In this document: positions 37,304 to 46,600 of the stretch, piece by piece
Numbering within the stretch: position 1 is the stretch's first letter
Layout of the letters: the number at the start of each line of letters is the position of its first letter
NCBI RefSeq assembly: GCF_001613325.1
Contig: NZ_BDCD01000012.1
Span: forward strand, 25,416-89,415
Reading direction: 5' to 3'
DNA from: Nocardia yamanashiensis NBRC 100130
Lineage (GTDB): Bacteria > Actinomycetota > Actinomycetes > Mycobacteriales > Mycobacteriaceae
Length of the DNA: 64,000 nucleotides
The notes under the pieces: generated by a model
Databases searched by the model: none
Seen by the model: the letters and a program-made list of their open reading frames with translations, nothing else
What the model was told of the DNA's origin: nothing
Made by a program: the position numbers and the translations under genes

Positions 37304-38512
37304 ATGGTTCGCACCGCACGCACTTCGCTGTTCGCCGCCGCCGCGGTCGCGACCGCACTGCTACTGGCCGCGTGCAATGTCTCCGGCACGCCGGTCGCGG
37401 GCGAACTGGACGTGCGCAAGCTGGAAGTCGGCAAGTACGCCGTGGACCGCTTCAGCTACGGCCAGTCCGCCAAGGGCAACGGCGCACTGCTGGAAGGCTT
37501 CCGGATGGCGGACGCGGTGGTGCCCTCGGTCAAGGTCGATCCCTCGCTGATCTACGGCCGCGGCGGCCGCGCCACCGTCGACGCCAAGGACGCCACCGAT
37601 ATGGGGCTGGCCGGGCCGTCGCAGGCGGTCCTGGAGCGCAACAATCTGATCGCCGGGTACATGCACGCCGGTTCCGATCAGACCAAACCGGGCAAGAAGA
37701 CCGACGCCGGCACCACCTCGGTGACCAATATGGTGCTGCGGTTCGCCGACGAGAAGACGGCCAAGACGGCCGCGCGCGAACTCGAGGACGCCGACTTCAA
37801 CGTGGCCGCGGATCTCAATCGCAAACTCTCGCTGAGCCAGTACCCCGACGCGCAGATCCACTGGCGGCCCGGCGTGGCCACCATCGGCACCTTCCTGGCG
37901 TACAAGCAGTTCGTCATCTCGCTGTTCATCGAGCGCCCCAAGGCGGACGAGAAGGATCTGCTGGAGTGGGTCCGCAAGACCCTGGACGCCGAGGTGCCGG
38001 TGCTGGACAAGTTCCAGCCCACCCCGGAATCCAAACTGTCCAGCCTCCAGGTGGATCCGGACAATCTGCTGGCCCGGCTGGTCACCGAGGACCGGTCCGA
38101 GGGCGGCACCCCGGACGCACAGCTGTTCGCGGTGTACGGCGGCGCCAAACTGGTGCACGGGGCCTTGAATCAGCAGAAGATCCAGCAGGCCGTCACCGAC
38201 AGCGGCGCGGACGCCCTGGCCACCAATCGGACCTCGGCGCTGGTGCGGACCCGCGACGAGGCCGGGGCCCGGATCATGTTCGACGCGCTGATCGCCGACG
38301 AGGGCGACCACTACGACGCCATCGAAGCGCCCAAGGATCTGCCCAATGCCAAATGCGTGCGGCTGAACAGCAAGGGTGATACCGAAACCGAGTACAAGAA
38401 CCGCTGCTACGTCTACTACAAGCGCTACCTCGGCGTGGTGTCCAGCGATAACGAATCAGACGTCCGCCAGCAGGTGGCCGCCGAATACGCCCTGCTGGCG
38501 AACAGCTTCTGA
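37304..38512 (+). CDS. DUF7373-type lipoprotein, copy 1
   Basis: 402 residues. The lipobox is LLAAC after an Ala/Leu signal; ribosome site GGGAGGAACGAGG lies upstream. The mature protein opens DVRKLEVGKYAVD, with LIAGYMHAGSD and WRPGVATIGTFLAYKQFV further in, and ends RQQVAAEYALLANSF. It closely parallels copy 3 (for example D-R-LNVGKYA, ADFNVAAD, HWRPGVASIG, AAQYALLANS) and more distantly copy 2. The family is widespread in Nocardia and relatives and is annotated only as DUF7373. It is first of a four-gene operon with the PknF-like kinase, 61 bases apart. Confidence 0.85.
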   Translation: MVRTARTSLFAAAAVATALLLAACNVSGTPVAGELDVRKLEVGKYAVDRFSYGQSAKGNGALLEGFRMADAVVPSVKVDPSLIYGRGGRATVDAKDATDMGLAGPSQAVLERNNLIAGYMHAGSDQTKPGKKTDAGTTSVTNMVLRFADEKTAKTAARELEDADFNVAADLNRKLSLSQYPDAQIHWRPGVATIGTFLAYKQFVISLFIERPKADEKDLLEWVRKTLDAEVPVLDKFQPTPESKLSSLQVDPDNLLARLVTEDRSEGGTPDAQLFAVYGGAKLVHGALNQQKIQQAVTDSGADALATNRTSALVRTRDEAGARIMFDALIADEGDHYDAIEAPKDLPNAKCVRLNSKGDTETEYKNRCYVYYKRYLGVVSSDNESDVRQQVAAEYALLANSF

Positions 38513-38573
38513 ACAACGCCTCCAGTAAGCTCCGGGGGCACTGCACGACCGCGAGCGATCCAGGAGTCCTGAC

Positions 38574-40163
38574 ATGGTGATGAGTCCCGGCACCATCGTC
38601 GGCGGATATCGCATCGAGCGGGTCCTCGGCGCGGGCGGCATGGGCACCGTCTACCTGGCCAAACATCCGAGCCTGCCGCGCATGGACGCCCTCAAGGTGC
38701 TGTCCACGGAGATGTCCCGCAACGACGAGTTCCGGGGCCGGTTCCAGCGCGAGGCCAATCTGGTTGCCGGACTGGATCATCCGAATATCGTCTCGGTGCA
38801 CAACCGCGGCGAGGAGAACGGGCAGCTCTGGATCGCCATGCAGTACGTGGAGGGCACCGACGCCTCCGCCGAGCAGAAGCGCGATCCGGCGGCCATGACC
38901 CCGCTGCGCGCGCTGCGCATCGTCGCCGAGATCGGGCGCGGGCTGGACTACGCGCATCGCAAGGGCCTGCTGCATCGGGACGTGAAGCCCGCCAACTTCC
39001 TGCTCGCCACCGCCGACGCCGAGGACGAGCGCGCGCTGCTGGCCGACTTCGGCGTCGCCAAGTCCACCGAGGACGCGACCGAGCTCACCCAGACCGGCAG
39101 TTTCGTGGCGACCATCGCCTATGCGCCGCCGGAGCAGTTGTCCGGGCTGCCGCTGGACCATCGCGCCGATATCTACAGCCTGGCGTGCTCGTTCTTCAAG
39201 CTGCTCACCGGCCAGAACCCGTATCCGGCAACGCAACCCGCGCTGGTCATGATGGGCCACCTGCACGAGGCGCCGCCACGTCCGACCGCCCTGAACCCGC
39301 ATCTGCCGCAGGCGCTGGATCATGTGATCGCGGTGGCCATGGCCAAGGATCCGGCACAGCGCTACAACAGCTGCCGGGAATTCACCGATGCGCTGGCCAA
39401 TGCGCTGACCCCGGGCTGGAATCCGGTGTCCACCAACACTTCTCCCACCTATCCGATACAGGTGGCCGCGCCCGGGTTCTACGGCGCCGGGGATCCCACC
39501 CAGAATCACACCGCGCCCTCGGGCCCCGGGCGGACGGTGGCCGGGACGCCACGCAAGAGCCGCAAGGGGCTGCTGGCCGGGGCGGCGGCGCTGGCGGTGG
39601 TGGCGCTGGCCGCCGGAATCGGTGTGGTGGTCGCGACCGGCGGCGACGACACCGACGTACACGCCGACATCACGGTGTCGCGGGGCGCGTCGACCACGGA
39701 GGTGTCGCCGAGCGTGGCCGTGCCGCCATTGCCCAAGGCGCGCAGCGACAATCCGGCTTTCGAGGGCAAGACCATCACACTGGTCGATGTCACGCAGTCG
39801 ACGCTCTCGAACAAGTACTCCATATATCTGGACGGCACCGAGCAGGCGCAGTTCATGAAGGATCTCGGTTTCGTCTACAACCTGGAGTACAAGCGCCAGG
39901 GCGACGAACCCTCGCCGCGGCCCGCCGAGGGGTACAGCTCGCTGAAGGTCACCGACGACTCCTACATCGTGGCGGTCCGCAGCGACGAGAAAGCCGGCAA
40001 CGGCGGCTTGCTCGGGCTGCCGAGCGCGATCACCTCCTCGCGCGCGGTGGTGATCCCGCTGGACGATGCGGCCGCCGTCGCCGCCATGCGCACCTGGTCC
40101 CCGGAATCGGAGCAGGTGCTGATCAGCAAACTGGTTCCAGCGCTGCGCAAGGTGATCAAGTAG
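38574..40163 (+). CDS. Serine/threonine protein kinase, PknF-like, with outer sensor domain
   Basis: 529 residues; AGGAG precedes ATG 38574. The kinase domain (about 12-275) has LGAGGMGTVYL, K41 (DALKVL), HRDVKPANFLL, DFGVAKS and an activation loop with Thr residues (ATELTQTGSFVAT). A linker and a membrane helix (about 330-352, GLLAGAAALAVVALAAGIGVVV) follow. The outer 150 residues (ITLVDVTQSTLSNKYSIYLD...) contain no propeller and I do not recognise the fold. In mycobacteria PknF (Rv1746) adjoins and phosphorylates the FHA-ABC exporter Rv1747; an exporter of that type lies in this locus. The kinase is sandwiched between lipoprotein genes. Confidence 0.88.
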   Translation: MVMSPGTIVGGYRIERVLGAGGMGTVYLAKHPSLPRMDALKVLSTEMSRNDEFRGRFQREANLVAGLDHPNIVSVHNRGEENGQLWIAMQYVEGTDASAEQKRDPAAMTPLRALRIVAEIGRGLDYAHRKGLLHRDVKPANFLLATADAEDERALLADFGVAKSTEDATELTQTGSFVATIAYAPPEQLSGLPLDHRADIYSLACSFFKLLTGQNPYPATQPALVMMGHLHEAPPRPTALNPHLPQALDHVIAVAMAKDPAQRYNSCREFTDALANALTPGWNPVSTNTSPTYPIQVAAPGFYGAGDPTQNHTAPSGPGRTVAGTPRKSRKGLLAGAAALAVVALAAGIGVVVATGGDDTDVHADITVSRGASTTEVSPSVAVPPLPKARSDNPAFEGKTITLVDVTQSTLSNKYSIYLDGTEQAQFMKDLGFVYNLEYKRQGDEPSPRPAEGYSSLKVTDDSYIVAVRSDEKAGNGGLLGLPSAITSSRAVVIPLDDAAAVAAMRTWSPESEQVLISKLVPALRKVIK

Positions 40164-40195
40164 GGTTACCCGCGTCTTTGCTTCGGGGAGGGTAA

Positions 40196-41425
40196 ATGCG
40201 CAAATTCGGACGTGTCCTATTGTCCGCGGGTCTGGCCGCGGCGGTCGCCTGGACCACCGCCTGTGGGTCCGGATCGTCGGCGGAATCGGCACAGCCGGCG
40301 GAACCGGTGGTCGATCTGTCGAAACTCGATGTGGGCAATCTGCCCACCCAGCCGAAGGTTTACGACAAACCCACCGCCATCGAGATGGCGCAGCTGGTGG
40401 AAGCCTGGCGGCTGGCCGAATACGTGCCGCTGCCTTCGGAAGTGATTCCCGAGGTCAAATATCGCGCGCAGGCCATGGGCACGGTGGTGCGGGCCTTCCA
40501 GGACTTCACCTCCGGCGCGATCAAGAGCCGCACCAAGGCCGACGGCACGGCCATGAACGCCGCCGCGCCCGGATTGGTCGCCGGATTCGTCAGCACCGGC
40601 AAGTCCGACTCGGAGGTCAGCCTCTCCTACGAGCTCGAGAACCTGGTCATGGTGTTCAAGGACGAGCAGTCCGCGTCCGATGCCGCACAGGCGCTGGGCA
40701 AGCTGGATTTCGAGAGCGGCACCAATGAGGCGGTGCGGATCGAGAAGTATCCGGCCGCCGTCGCGTATATCGAGAACGGCATCAGCGGCGTGGGCGGACC
40801 GCTCCGATCCTGGTATGCCAGCGGCAAATTCGTCGTCTTCACCTATGTGTACGACAGCGTCATGTCGGCGGTGAAGAAGCGCGATCTGCCGAAATTGCTG
40901 AACCGGGTGGAACGCAGCCTGGACGTGATCCCGCCCGCCGTCGCCAAATTCCCGGCCACGCCGTGGGACAAGCTGATGGAGCTGGCGGTGGATCCGGACA
41001 AGATGCTGGGCCGCGCGCTGCCCACCGTCACCGCAGACAGCTCCCAGCCCGGCGTTCCCGGGGTGTACGGCCCGCACGCCGCCCTGCACATCAAGCAGGG
41101 CGAGGAGGAGATCAAGCTGTTCGCCGAGGCGGGCGTGGACCGGCTCGGCTTCCGGGGCGGCACCGTCTATCGCGCCCGCGATGCCGCCGGCGCCGCCAAG
41201 ATCGTCACCGAGCATGCCCAGACCTCACGGCAGTTCAAGGCCGCCGAATCGCCTACTGGGCTACCGAATGCCAAGTGCCGCAAGTACTCCGGGCCGAGCA
41301 TCGCCATCAGCTACTACTGCTTCGTCCAGCACGGCCGCTATGCCGCCGAGGTGTCGGCGAATCAGCTGCTCGACGCCCAGCAGCGCATTTCGGCCCAGTA
41401 CGCCACGCTGGTCAACGCCGGCTGA
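40196..41425 (+). CDS. DUF7373-type lipoprotein, copy 2
   Basis: 409 residues with lipobox TTAC after a 22-residue signal; ribosome site GGGGAGGG precedes the ATG. It starts DLSKLDVGNLPTQPKVYDKP, keeps the GLVAGFVSTGKSDSE segment and has GLPNAKCRKYSG and RISAQYATLVNAG near the end. It is the most diverged of the three copies: it lacks the HWRPG motif but keeps the overall two-domain length. It starts 32 bases after the kinase stop, which implies co-transcription. Confidence 0.83.
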   Translation: MRKFGRVLLSAGLAAAVAWTTACGSGSSAESAQPAEPVVDLSKLDVGNLPTQPKVYDKPTAIEMAQLVEAWRLAEYVPLPSEVIPEVKYRAQAMGTVVRAFQDFTSGAIKSRTKADGTAMNAAAPGLVAGFVSTGKSDSEVSLSYELENLVMVFKDEQSASDAAQALGKLDFESGTNEAVRIEKYPAAVAYIENGISGVGGPLRSWYASGKFVVFTYVYDSVMSAVKKRDLPKLLNRVERSLDVIPPAVAKFPATPWDKLMELAVDPDKMLGRALPTVTADSSQPGVPGVYGPHAALHIKQGEEEIKLFAEAGVDRLGFRGGTVYRARDAAGAAKIVTEHAQTSRQFKAAESPTGLPNAKCRKYSGPSIAISYYCFVQHGRYAAEVSANQLLDAQQRISAQYATLVNAG

Positions 41426-41450
41426 CCGATCGCAGAGTCGAGGAAATCCC

Positions 41451-42671
41451 ATGCTTTCACGACGTTTTCGCGGCGCGGCGCTGGCGCTGGCCGCAATCTC
41501 CCTGTCCGCCTGCGCCTCCCAGGTCGACGGCTCGGCCCGCCCCGGCGAGATCGATGTCCGCACCCTGAATGTGGGCAAGTACGCGACGGCCCCGCTGGAA
41601 GAGCGGTACGCCTACCACTACGACATGAGCGGCGGCTTCAATCTGGCGCTGGCCCGGCTCGCCGATCAGGTGGTGACCGGTCCGGAGATCGATCCGAAGT
41701 TCAAGTACGGCACCGGATCCATCCCCTTCCTGGATTCGGCGAAGGCCACCAAGACGCTGGCCGATGTCGCCGCGCCGGTGCTGGATCGCAATGGCCTGAT
41801 GTTCGGGGTCGCGGTCGGGCACAGCGAGAAGGAAGCCGACAAGAAGACCGGGAAATCGCCGGAGGGCAGCGCGTTCACCACCGTGACGGTGATGCAGTTC
41901 CCGGACGCGGCGTCCGCCAAGCAGGCGGCCGACGAACTGGACGAGGCCGACTTCAATGTCGCGGCGGATCGCAACGAGCGGGTCAGCCTGTCGAAATATC
42001 CTGAGGCGAAAGCACATTGGCGGCCGGGCGTGGCCAGCATCGGGGCTTCGATCGCGCGCGGCAACTATGTCGTGGAGCTCTACGCGGGCACCGGGGAGGC
42101 GGAGATCGGCAAGCTGACCGCGCTGGCCGAGCAGATCTACAACGCCCAGCTCCCGCTGCTCGACGCGCTCCCGCCGCTGGATCGCGAAGGGGTGCTGCGA
42201 CTGCCCGCCGATCCGGACGGGCTGCTGCGCCGCACCCTCAATGCCGACGGCATCGGCACCCCGGACGTCACCTCGCAGGTCACCGTCGGGGTGCGCGGCT
42301 ATCAGCACCGGATCTCCGATCAGGACTACACCGGGCGGGTGCTGCGTGATCACGGGGTGGATCGGATCGCCGTCTCCGGCGCGTCCTACAGCGGCGTCTC
42401 GCTGCTGTACCGCACCCGCGATGCCGAGACGGCCGGGAAGCTGCGCAAGCAGCTGCTGGAACGGGCCTTCCCGGGAGCGGCGGAGGCGCCGGCCGGGGTG
42501 CCGGCCGCGGAATGCGGGGAGAGCGCCGCGGGCAAGAGCGGATCGGGCAAGCGGTTCCGGTGCGCGCTGACCTATCAGCGCTTCACCGCGACGGTGGAGG
42601 CCGATCAGCTCGCGGATGTTCACCAGAAAGCTGCCGCCCAGTACGCATTGCTGGCGAACAGCACCTGGTAG
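41451..42671 (+). CDS. DUF7373-type lipoprotein, copy 3
   Basis: 406 residues from ATG 41451 with GAGGAAA upstream; the open frame extends far into copy 2 but that is a shadow. The lipobox is SLSAC. It shares with copy 1 the opening R-P-GEIDVRTLNVGKYAT, DEADFNVAADRNERVSLS, HWRPGVASIG and the end KAAAQYALLANSTW. It ends the lipoprotein-kinase operon. About 195 bases separate it from the WXG100 genes, and a TAGGGT at 42761-42766 is a possible -10 box for them. Confidence 0.85.
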   Translation: MLSRRFRGAALALAAISLSACASQVDGSARPGEIDVRTLNVGKYATAPLEERYAYHYDMSGGFNLALARLADQVVTGPEIDPKFKYGTGSIPFLDSAKATKTLADVAAPVLDRNGLMFGVAVGHSEKEADKKTGKSPEGSAFTTVTVMQFPDAASAKQAADELDEADFNVAADRNERVSLSKYPEAKAHWRPGVASIGASIARGNYVVELYAGTGEAEIGKLTALAEQIYNAQLPLLDALPPLDREGVLRLPADPDGLLRRTLNADGIGTPDVTSQVTVGVRGYQHRISDQDYTGRVLRDHGVDRIAVSGASYSGVSLLYRTRDAETAGKLRKQLLERAFPGAAEAPAGVPAAECGESAAGKSGSGKRFRCALTYQRFTATVEADQLADVHQKAAAQYALLANSTW

Positions 42672-42866
42672 CCGCCGTCGAAGCGCGGTGTGAGATCGAT
42701 CTCGCGTGCCTGACCTCACCGTATAGGCGTAAGCACTGGTCACGGACGGCGGTCCTCGGATAGGGTGCTGGCAAATTGCTACACCCGGGGTGGAACCGCA
42801 GGGCTATGACCCACGTCCAATCAGTACAGCAGAGGTCGTCCGCCCGCGTATTCGAAAGGAGGCACC

Positions 42867-43196
42867 GTGGCCGGTGCATTCGAAGCCAGTAATGAGCTCA
42901 TCCAGGCCAAGGCCCAGGAGTTCAAGAAGACCCACGAGACGCTCATGATCATGATTCGCGACCTGAAGCGCGATGAGGACAATATGACCGTCGGTTCCAA
43001 GTGGGAAGGCGAGGCCCGCAAGGCGTTCAACGCCTTCATGGAGCGCTACTACTTCCAGGCCGACAAGCTCAACGACAAGCTCATGCAGACGTCGGAGAAC
43101 CTGATCAAGGCCGGCTCCAGCTACGAGGATCACGACCGCGACTACAGCGCTCAGGTCAACGCGCAGATGTCCAGCCTCGACCTGCCCGCGGTCTGA
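42867..43196 (+). CDS. WXG100 family protein, first of pair
   Basis: 109 residues from GTG 42867, with AAAGGAGG at 42855-42862. It is a helical hairpin with the turn W-E-G (SKWEGEARKAFNAFMERY). The C-terminal end carries Y-E-D-H-D-R-D-Y, close to the Y-x3-D/E export signal of type VII substrates. It probably forms a dimer with the next product and is exported through the EccB-E/MycP machinery encoded beside it. It occupies the place of esxT/esxU in ESX-4, but I cannot say which of the two it matches. Unlike in M. tuberculosis, the pair faces EccC rather than following rplM. Confidence 0.9.
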   Translation: MAGAFEASNELIQAKAQEFKKTHETLMIMIRDLKRDEDNMTVGSKWEGEARKAFNAFMERYYFQADKLNDKLMQTSENLIKAGSSYEDHDRDYSAQVNAQMSSLDLPAV

Positions 43197-43243
43197 CGGC
43201 TCGTCTCCCTCTCCTCTCGAATACTTTGGCAAAGGAAGTCATC

Positions 43244-43543
43244 ATGGCTGCAGGCGGTCAGATCATCTCGGCCCAGTTCGCCGGCGTCGAGGACGGCGCG
43301 AACTCGATCATCAAGCGCGCGGAGCACATTCGTGACCAGCTCGAAGCCTTCCACCGCAGCGTGGAAGAGTTCGTCACCACCAACTGGAAAGGTGACGCCA
43401 ACGAGGCGTTCGCCGACCTCCAGCGCATGTGGAACGGGCACGTGGGTCAGCTCAACGCCACCCTGGGCGGCGCGGCGACGCTGGTGCGCACCGGCAATGC
43501 CGAGCTCCAGATGAAGGACACCGCGCTCGCGGGACTCTTCTGA
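43244..43543 (+). CDS. WXG100 family protein, second of pair
   Basis: 99 residues from ATG 43244; AAAGGAAG lies upstream, and longer readings run into the first gene in another frame. The hairpin turn is W-K-G (TNWKGDANEAFADLQRMW). Length and motif are typical of ESAT-6/CFP-10-type proteins. It starts 47 bases after the first esx gene and ends at a strong terminator. The pair should be expressed equally. Confidence 0.92.
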   Translation: MAAGGQIISAQFAGVEDGANSIIKRAEHIRDQLEAFHRSVEEFVTTNWKGDANEAFADLQRMWNGHVGQLNATLGGAATLVRTGNAELQMKDTALAGLF

Positions 43544-43559
43544 GCGACAGACCAAACGA

Positions 43560-43590
43560 AACGCCCCGGCATCACAGATGCCGGGGCGTT
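43560..43590. terminator. Bidirectional terminator, WXG100 pair and eccC
   Basis: AACGCCCCGGCAT (43560-43572) and ATGCCGGGGCGTT (43578-43590) form a perfect 13-bp stem with loop CACAG between the convergent genes. Confidence 0.88.
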
Positions 43591-43634
43591 GTCGTATCCC
43601 CCGCCATCATCACTCTCCCGTCATCCCCCTCCCG

Positions 43635-46600
43635 TCAGGCCGGGGGCAGCCAACCCAACTGCACCAGGTCCTCACCGGCGCGGGTGACGTAGGTGCCGCG
43701 GCCGGGAGGCATGAGGGCGGGGCGGGTGTTGCCGAAGAGGATGCCTTCGTCGCGGCTGCAGCTCATGACGAGAGCGGCCGAGTTGAGTTCTTTGAGCTGA
43801 TTGAGGGTGGCCTCGTACATGGCGCGGCCCGCACCACCGGAGCGGCGGGCGATGATCAGGTGGAAGCCGAGGTCACGGGCGTGGGCGAGGTGGTCGACCA
43901 TGGCGTGCAACGGATTTCCGCTCGCGGTGGCCACCAGGTCGTAGTCGTCCACAATTACGTACAGCTCCGGGCCGCTCCACCAGGACCGATCCTTGAGCTG
44001 CTGCGGCGTCACGTCCGGCCCGGGCATGCGCTTGCCGACGTAGGCCGCGAGATCCGCCATGTTCCGGGTGAATTGCGGTGCGGTGGAACCGTATCCGGCC
44101 AGATAACCCTGCGGCACGGTGCCGAGCATGGTGCGCCGGTAGTCGCCCATGATGATGCGCGCCTGATCGGGTGTGTTCGCCGCGCAGACGGACTGCACGA
44201 TGGACCGCAGCAGCGTCGTCTTCCCGCTCTCCGAATCACCGATGATCACCAGGTGCGGGCTGGCGTTGAAGTCCAGGAACACCGGCGCCAGCTCGGATTC
44301 GTTGATGCCGAACGGGATTCGCATGGTCTTGGCCGCGGCATCCTCGTGCGCGGGCCAATCCTCCGCCAGCGCGAGCAGGTCCGCGCGCGGCAAGCGTTCG
44401 GGCAGCATGCGCACCCGGGGCGCCGGACGGCCCGGCGTCGCGGCGGCGATGGCCGAAACCGCCTGCGCCACTCCGGTTCCCAGCGTCTGCGGGTCCGGAT
44501 CGGAGTCCACGCGCGGCAGCGCCGTCAGCATGTGCAGCCCGTCGGGCGTCATACCGCGCCCGGGCCGCCCCATCGGCACCAGGGTCGCGAACTTGCGGCC
44601 CAGATCCGAATCCATGGGATCGCCGAGGCGCAGTTCGATACGGGTGCCGATCTGATCCTTGAGCGCCGGCCGCGCCTCCGGCCAGCGCGCCAGCGAGATC
44701 ACCACGTGCACACCGTACGAAAGTCCCTGCACCGCAAGGTTCATGACGGTCTGCTCCAGTGCGTCGAACTCCTGCCGGAACACCCCGTACCCGTCGATCA
44801 CCAGGAAGACGTCGCCGAACGGATCCTCGTGCACGCCCGCCGCGGCCGCGCCGGACGCCGGGCTCATGGCCCGCATGCGCCGGAACTCCGCCATGGATTC
44901 GATGCCCAACTGCCGGAACCGCGCTTCGCGCTGCCGCACCACGGTCACCATCTCGGCGATGGTGCGCCGCACCTTGTCCGCTTCCAGCCGGCCGGCGACC
45001 GCACCCACCTGCGGTAGCCCTTCCAGCCCGACCAGGGTGCCGCCGCCGAAGTCCAGCAGATAGAACTGCACCTGTTCGGCGGTGTGCGTCAGCGCCATCG
45101 ACATGACCAGCGACCGCAGCGCCGTGGACTTGCCGGACTGCGGGCCGCCGACCACCGCCACGTGACCGCGAGACCCGGACAGATCCACCACCATCGGGTC
45201 CCGGCGCTGGTCGAAGGGCCGATCCACGATGCCGATGGGCGCGCGCAGGGTGGCGATCGGATGCACGTCCCCGGTCAGCACCGAACGCGGCACCAGCTCG
45301 TCCAGCGTGGACGGCGCACCCAGCGGCGGCAGCCAGATCTCGTGCGCGGGCCGGCCGTGACCGCGCACCCGGGACACCAGCATTTGCAGATTGGACACTT
45401 GTTCGGCCTCGGGCTGCGGCGGCGCCGCCTCGGGCGCTACAGGCAACGGCAGGTAGTCACCGGCCCGGAAGTCCACATGGGTGGCGGTGAAAAGCCGCGC
45501 CGCCGTGTCCATTTCGGTGTCCGGAGCACCGGACCGCGTGACATCTCGCGTCGAAGCCCCGCCGAGATACGGCCCCGACACGTACGCCGATTGGAATCGC
45601 ACGATCTCGCCAGAATTGGACTTGAGGTAACCGCCGCCGGGATTGTTGGGCAGATTATAGGCGTCGGGCACCCCGAGCACCTGCCGGGATTCATTGGCCG
45701 AGAACGTCTTCAAGCCGATCCGATACGACAGATGGCTCTCCAGCCCTTTGAGCCGCCCCTCTTCGAGCCGCTGCGAGGCGAGCAGCAGATGTACGTGCAG
45801 CGACCGCCCGAGCCGCCCGATCATGGTGAACAGATCCGCGAAATCCGGATGCTGCGCCAGCAGTTCGGAGAACTCGTCGAGCACCACGAACAGCGCCGGC
45901 AGCGGATCCAGATCGGCCCCCGCCGCACGCGCCTTCTCGTACTCGCCCACATTGGCGAAATTGCCCGCCGCGCGCAGCAATTCCTGCCGCCGGTTCATCT
46001 CGCCCTCGAGCGCGTCGTGCATGCGCGAGACCAGGTCGGCCTCTTCCTCCAGATTGGTGATGATGGCCGCGATGTGCTCGACCCCGTCCAGCCCCAGGAA
46101 GGTCGCACCGCCCTTGAAGTCCACCAGCACGAAATTGAGCTGATCGGGCGAGTGCGTGGCGATCAGCGAAAGCACCAGCGTGCGCAGGAATTCCGACTTG
46201 CCGGAACCGGTCGCGCCGATGCACAGCCCGTGCGGGCCCATCCCGCCCTCGGCGGCTTCCTTGATATCCAGGTACACCGGCAGCCCGTCGGCTCCGACCC
46301 CGAACGGAACCCGCAGCCGATCCTTGCCGTAGCGCGGCTGCCAGGCGGTTTCCGGCGTGAAGGTGCCGATATCGCCCAATCCCAGCAGCTGCGACCAGGT
46401 CGAAATCACCTCGCCCTCTTCACCGCTCGCGTCCGGCCCGCGTTTGGCGGGCGCGCGATAGGGAGCGAGCCGCCGCGCCGCCTGCTCGGCCTCGCGCGCG
46501 GTGATGCGATCGATGACGGCGAACCGTTCCATCCCGCCGCTCGCGCCCTGTCCGGCGCATTCACCGTTCTCCACCACCAGCTGGATGCCCCGCGAGGCCG

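Noticed and set aside
42867..43543. Naming the WXG100 pair esxT and esxU
   Set aside because: Locus position suggests it, but the sequences cannot be matched one-to-one by eye and the orientation differs, so no symbols were given.
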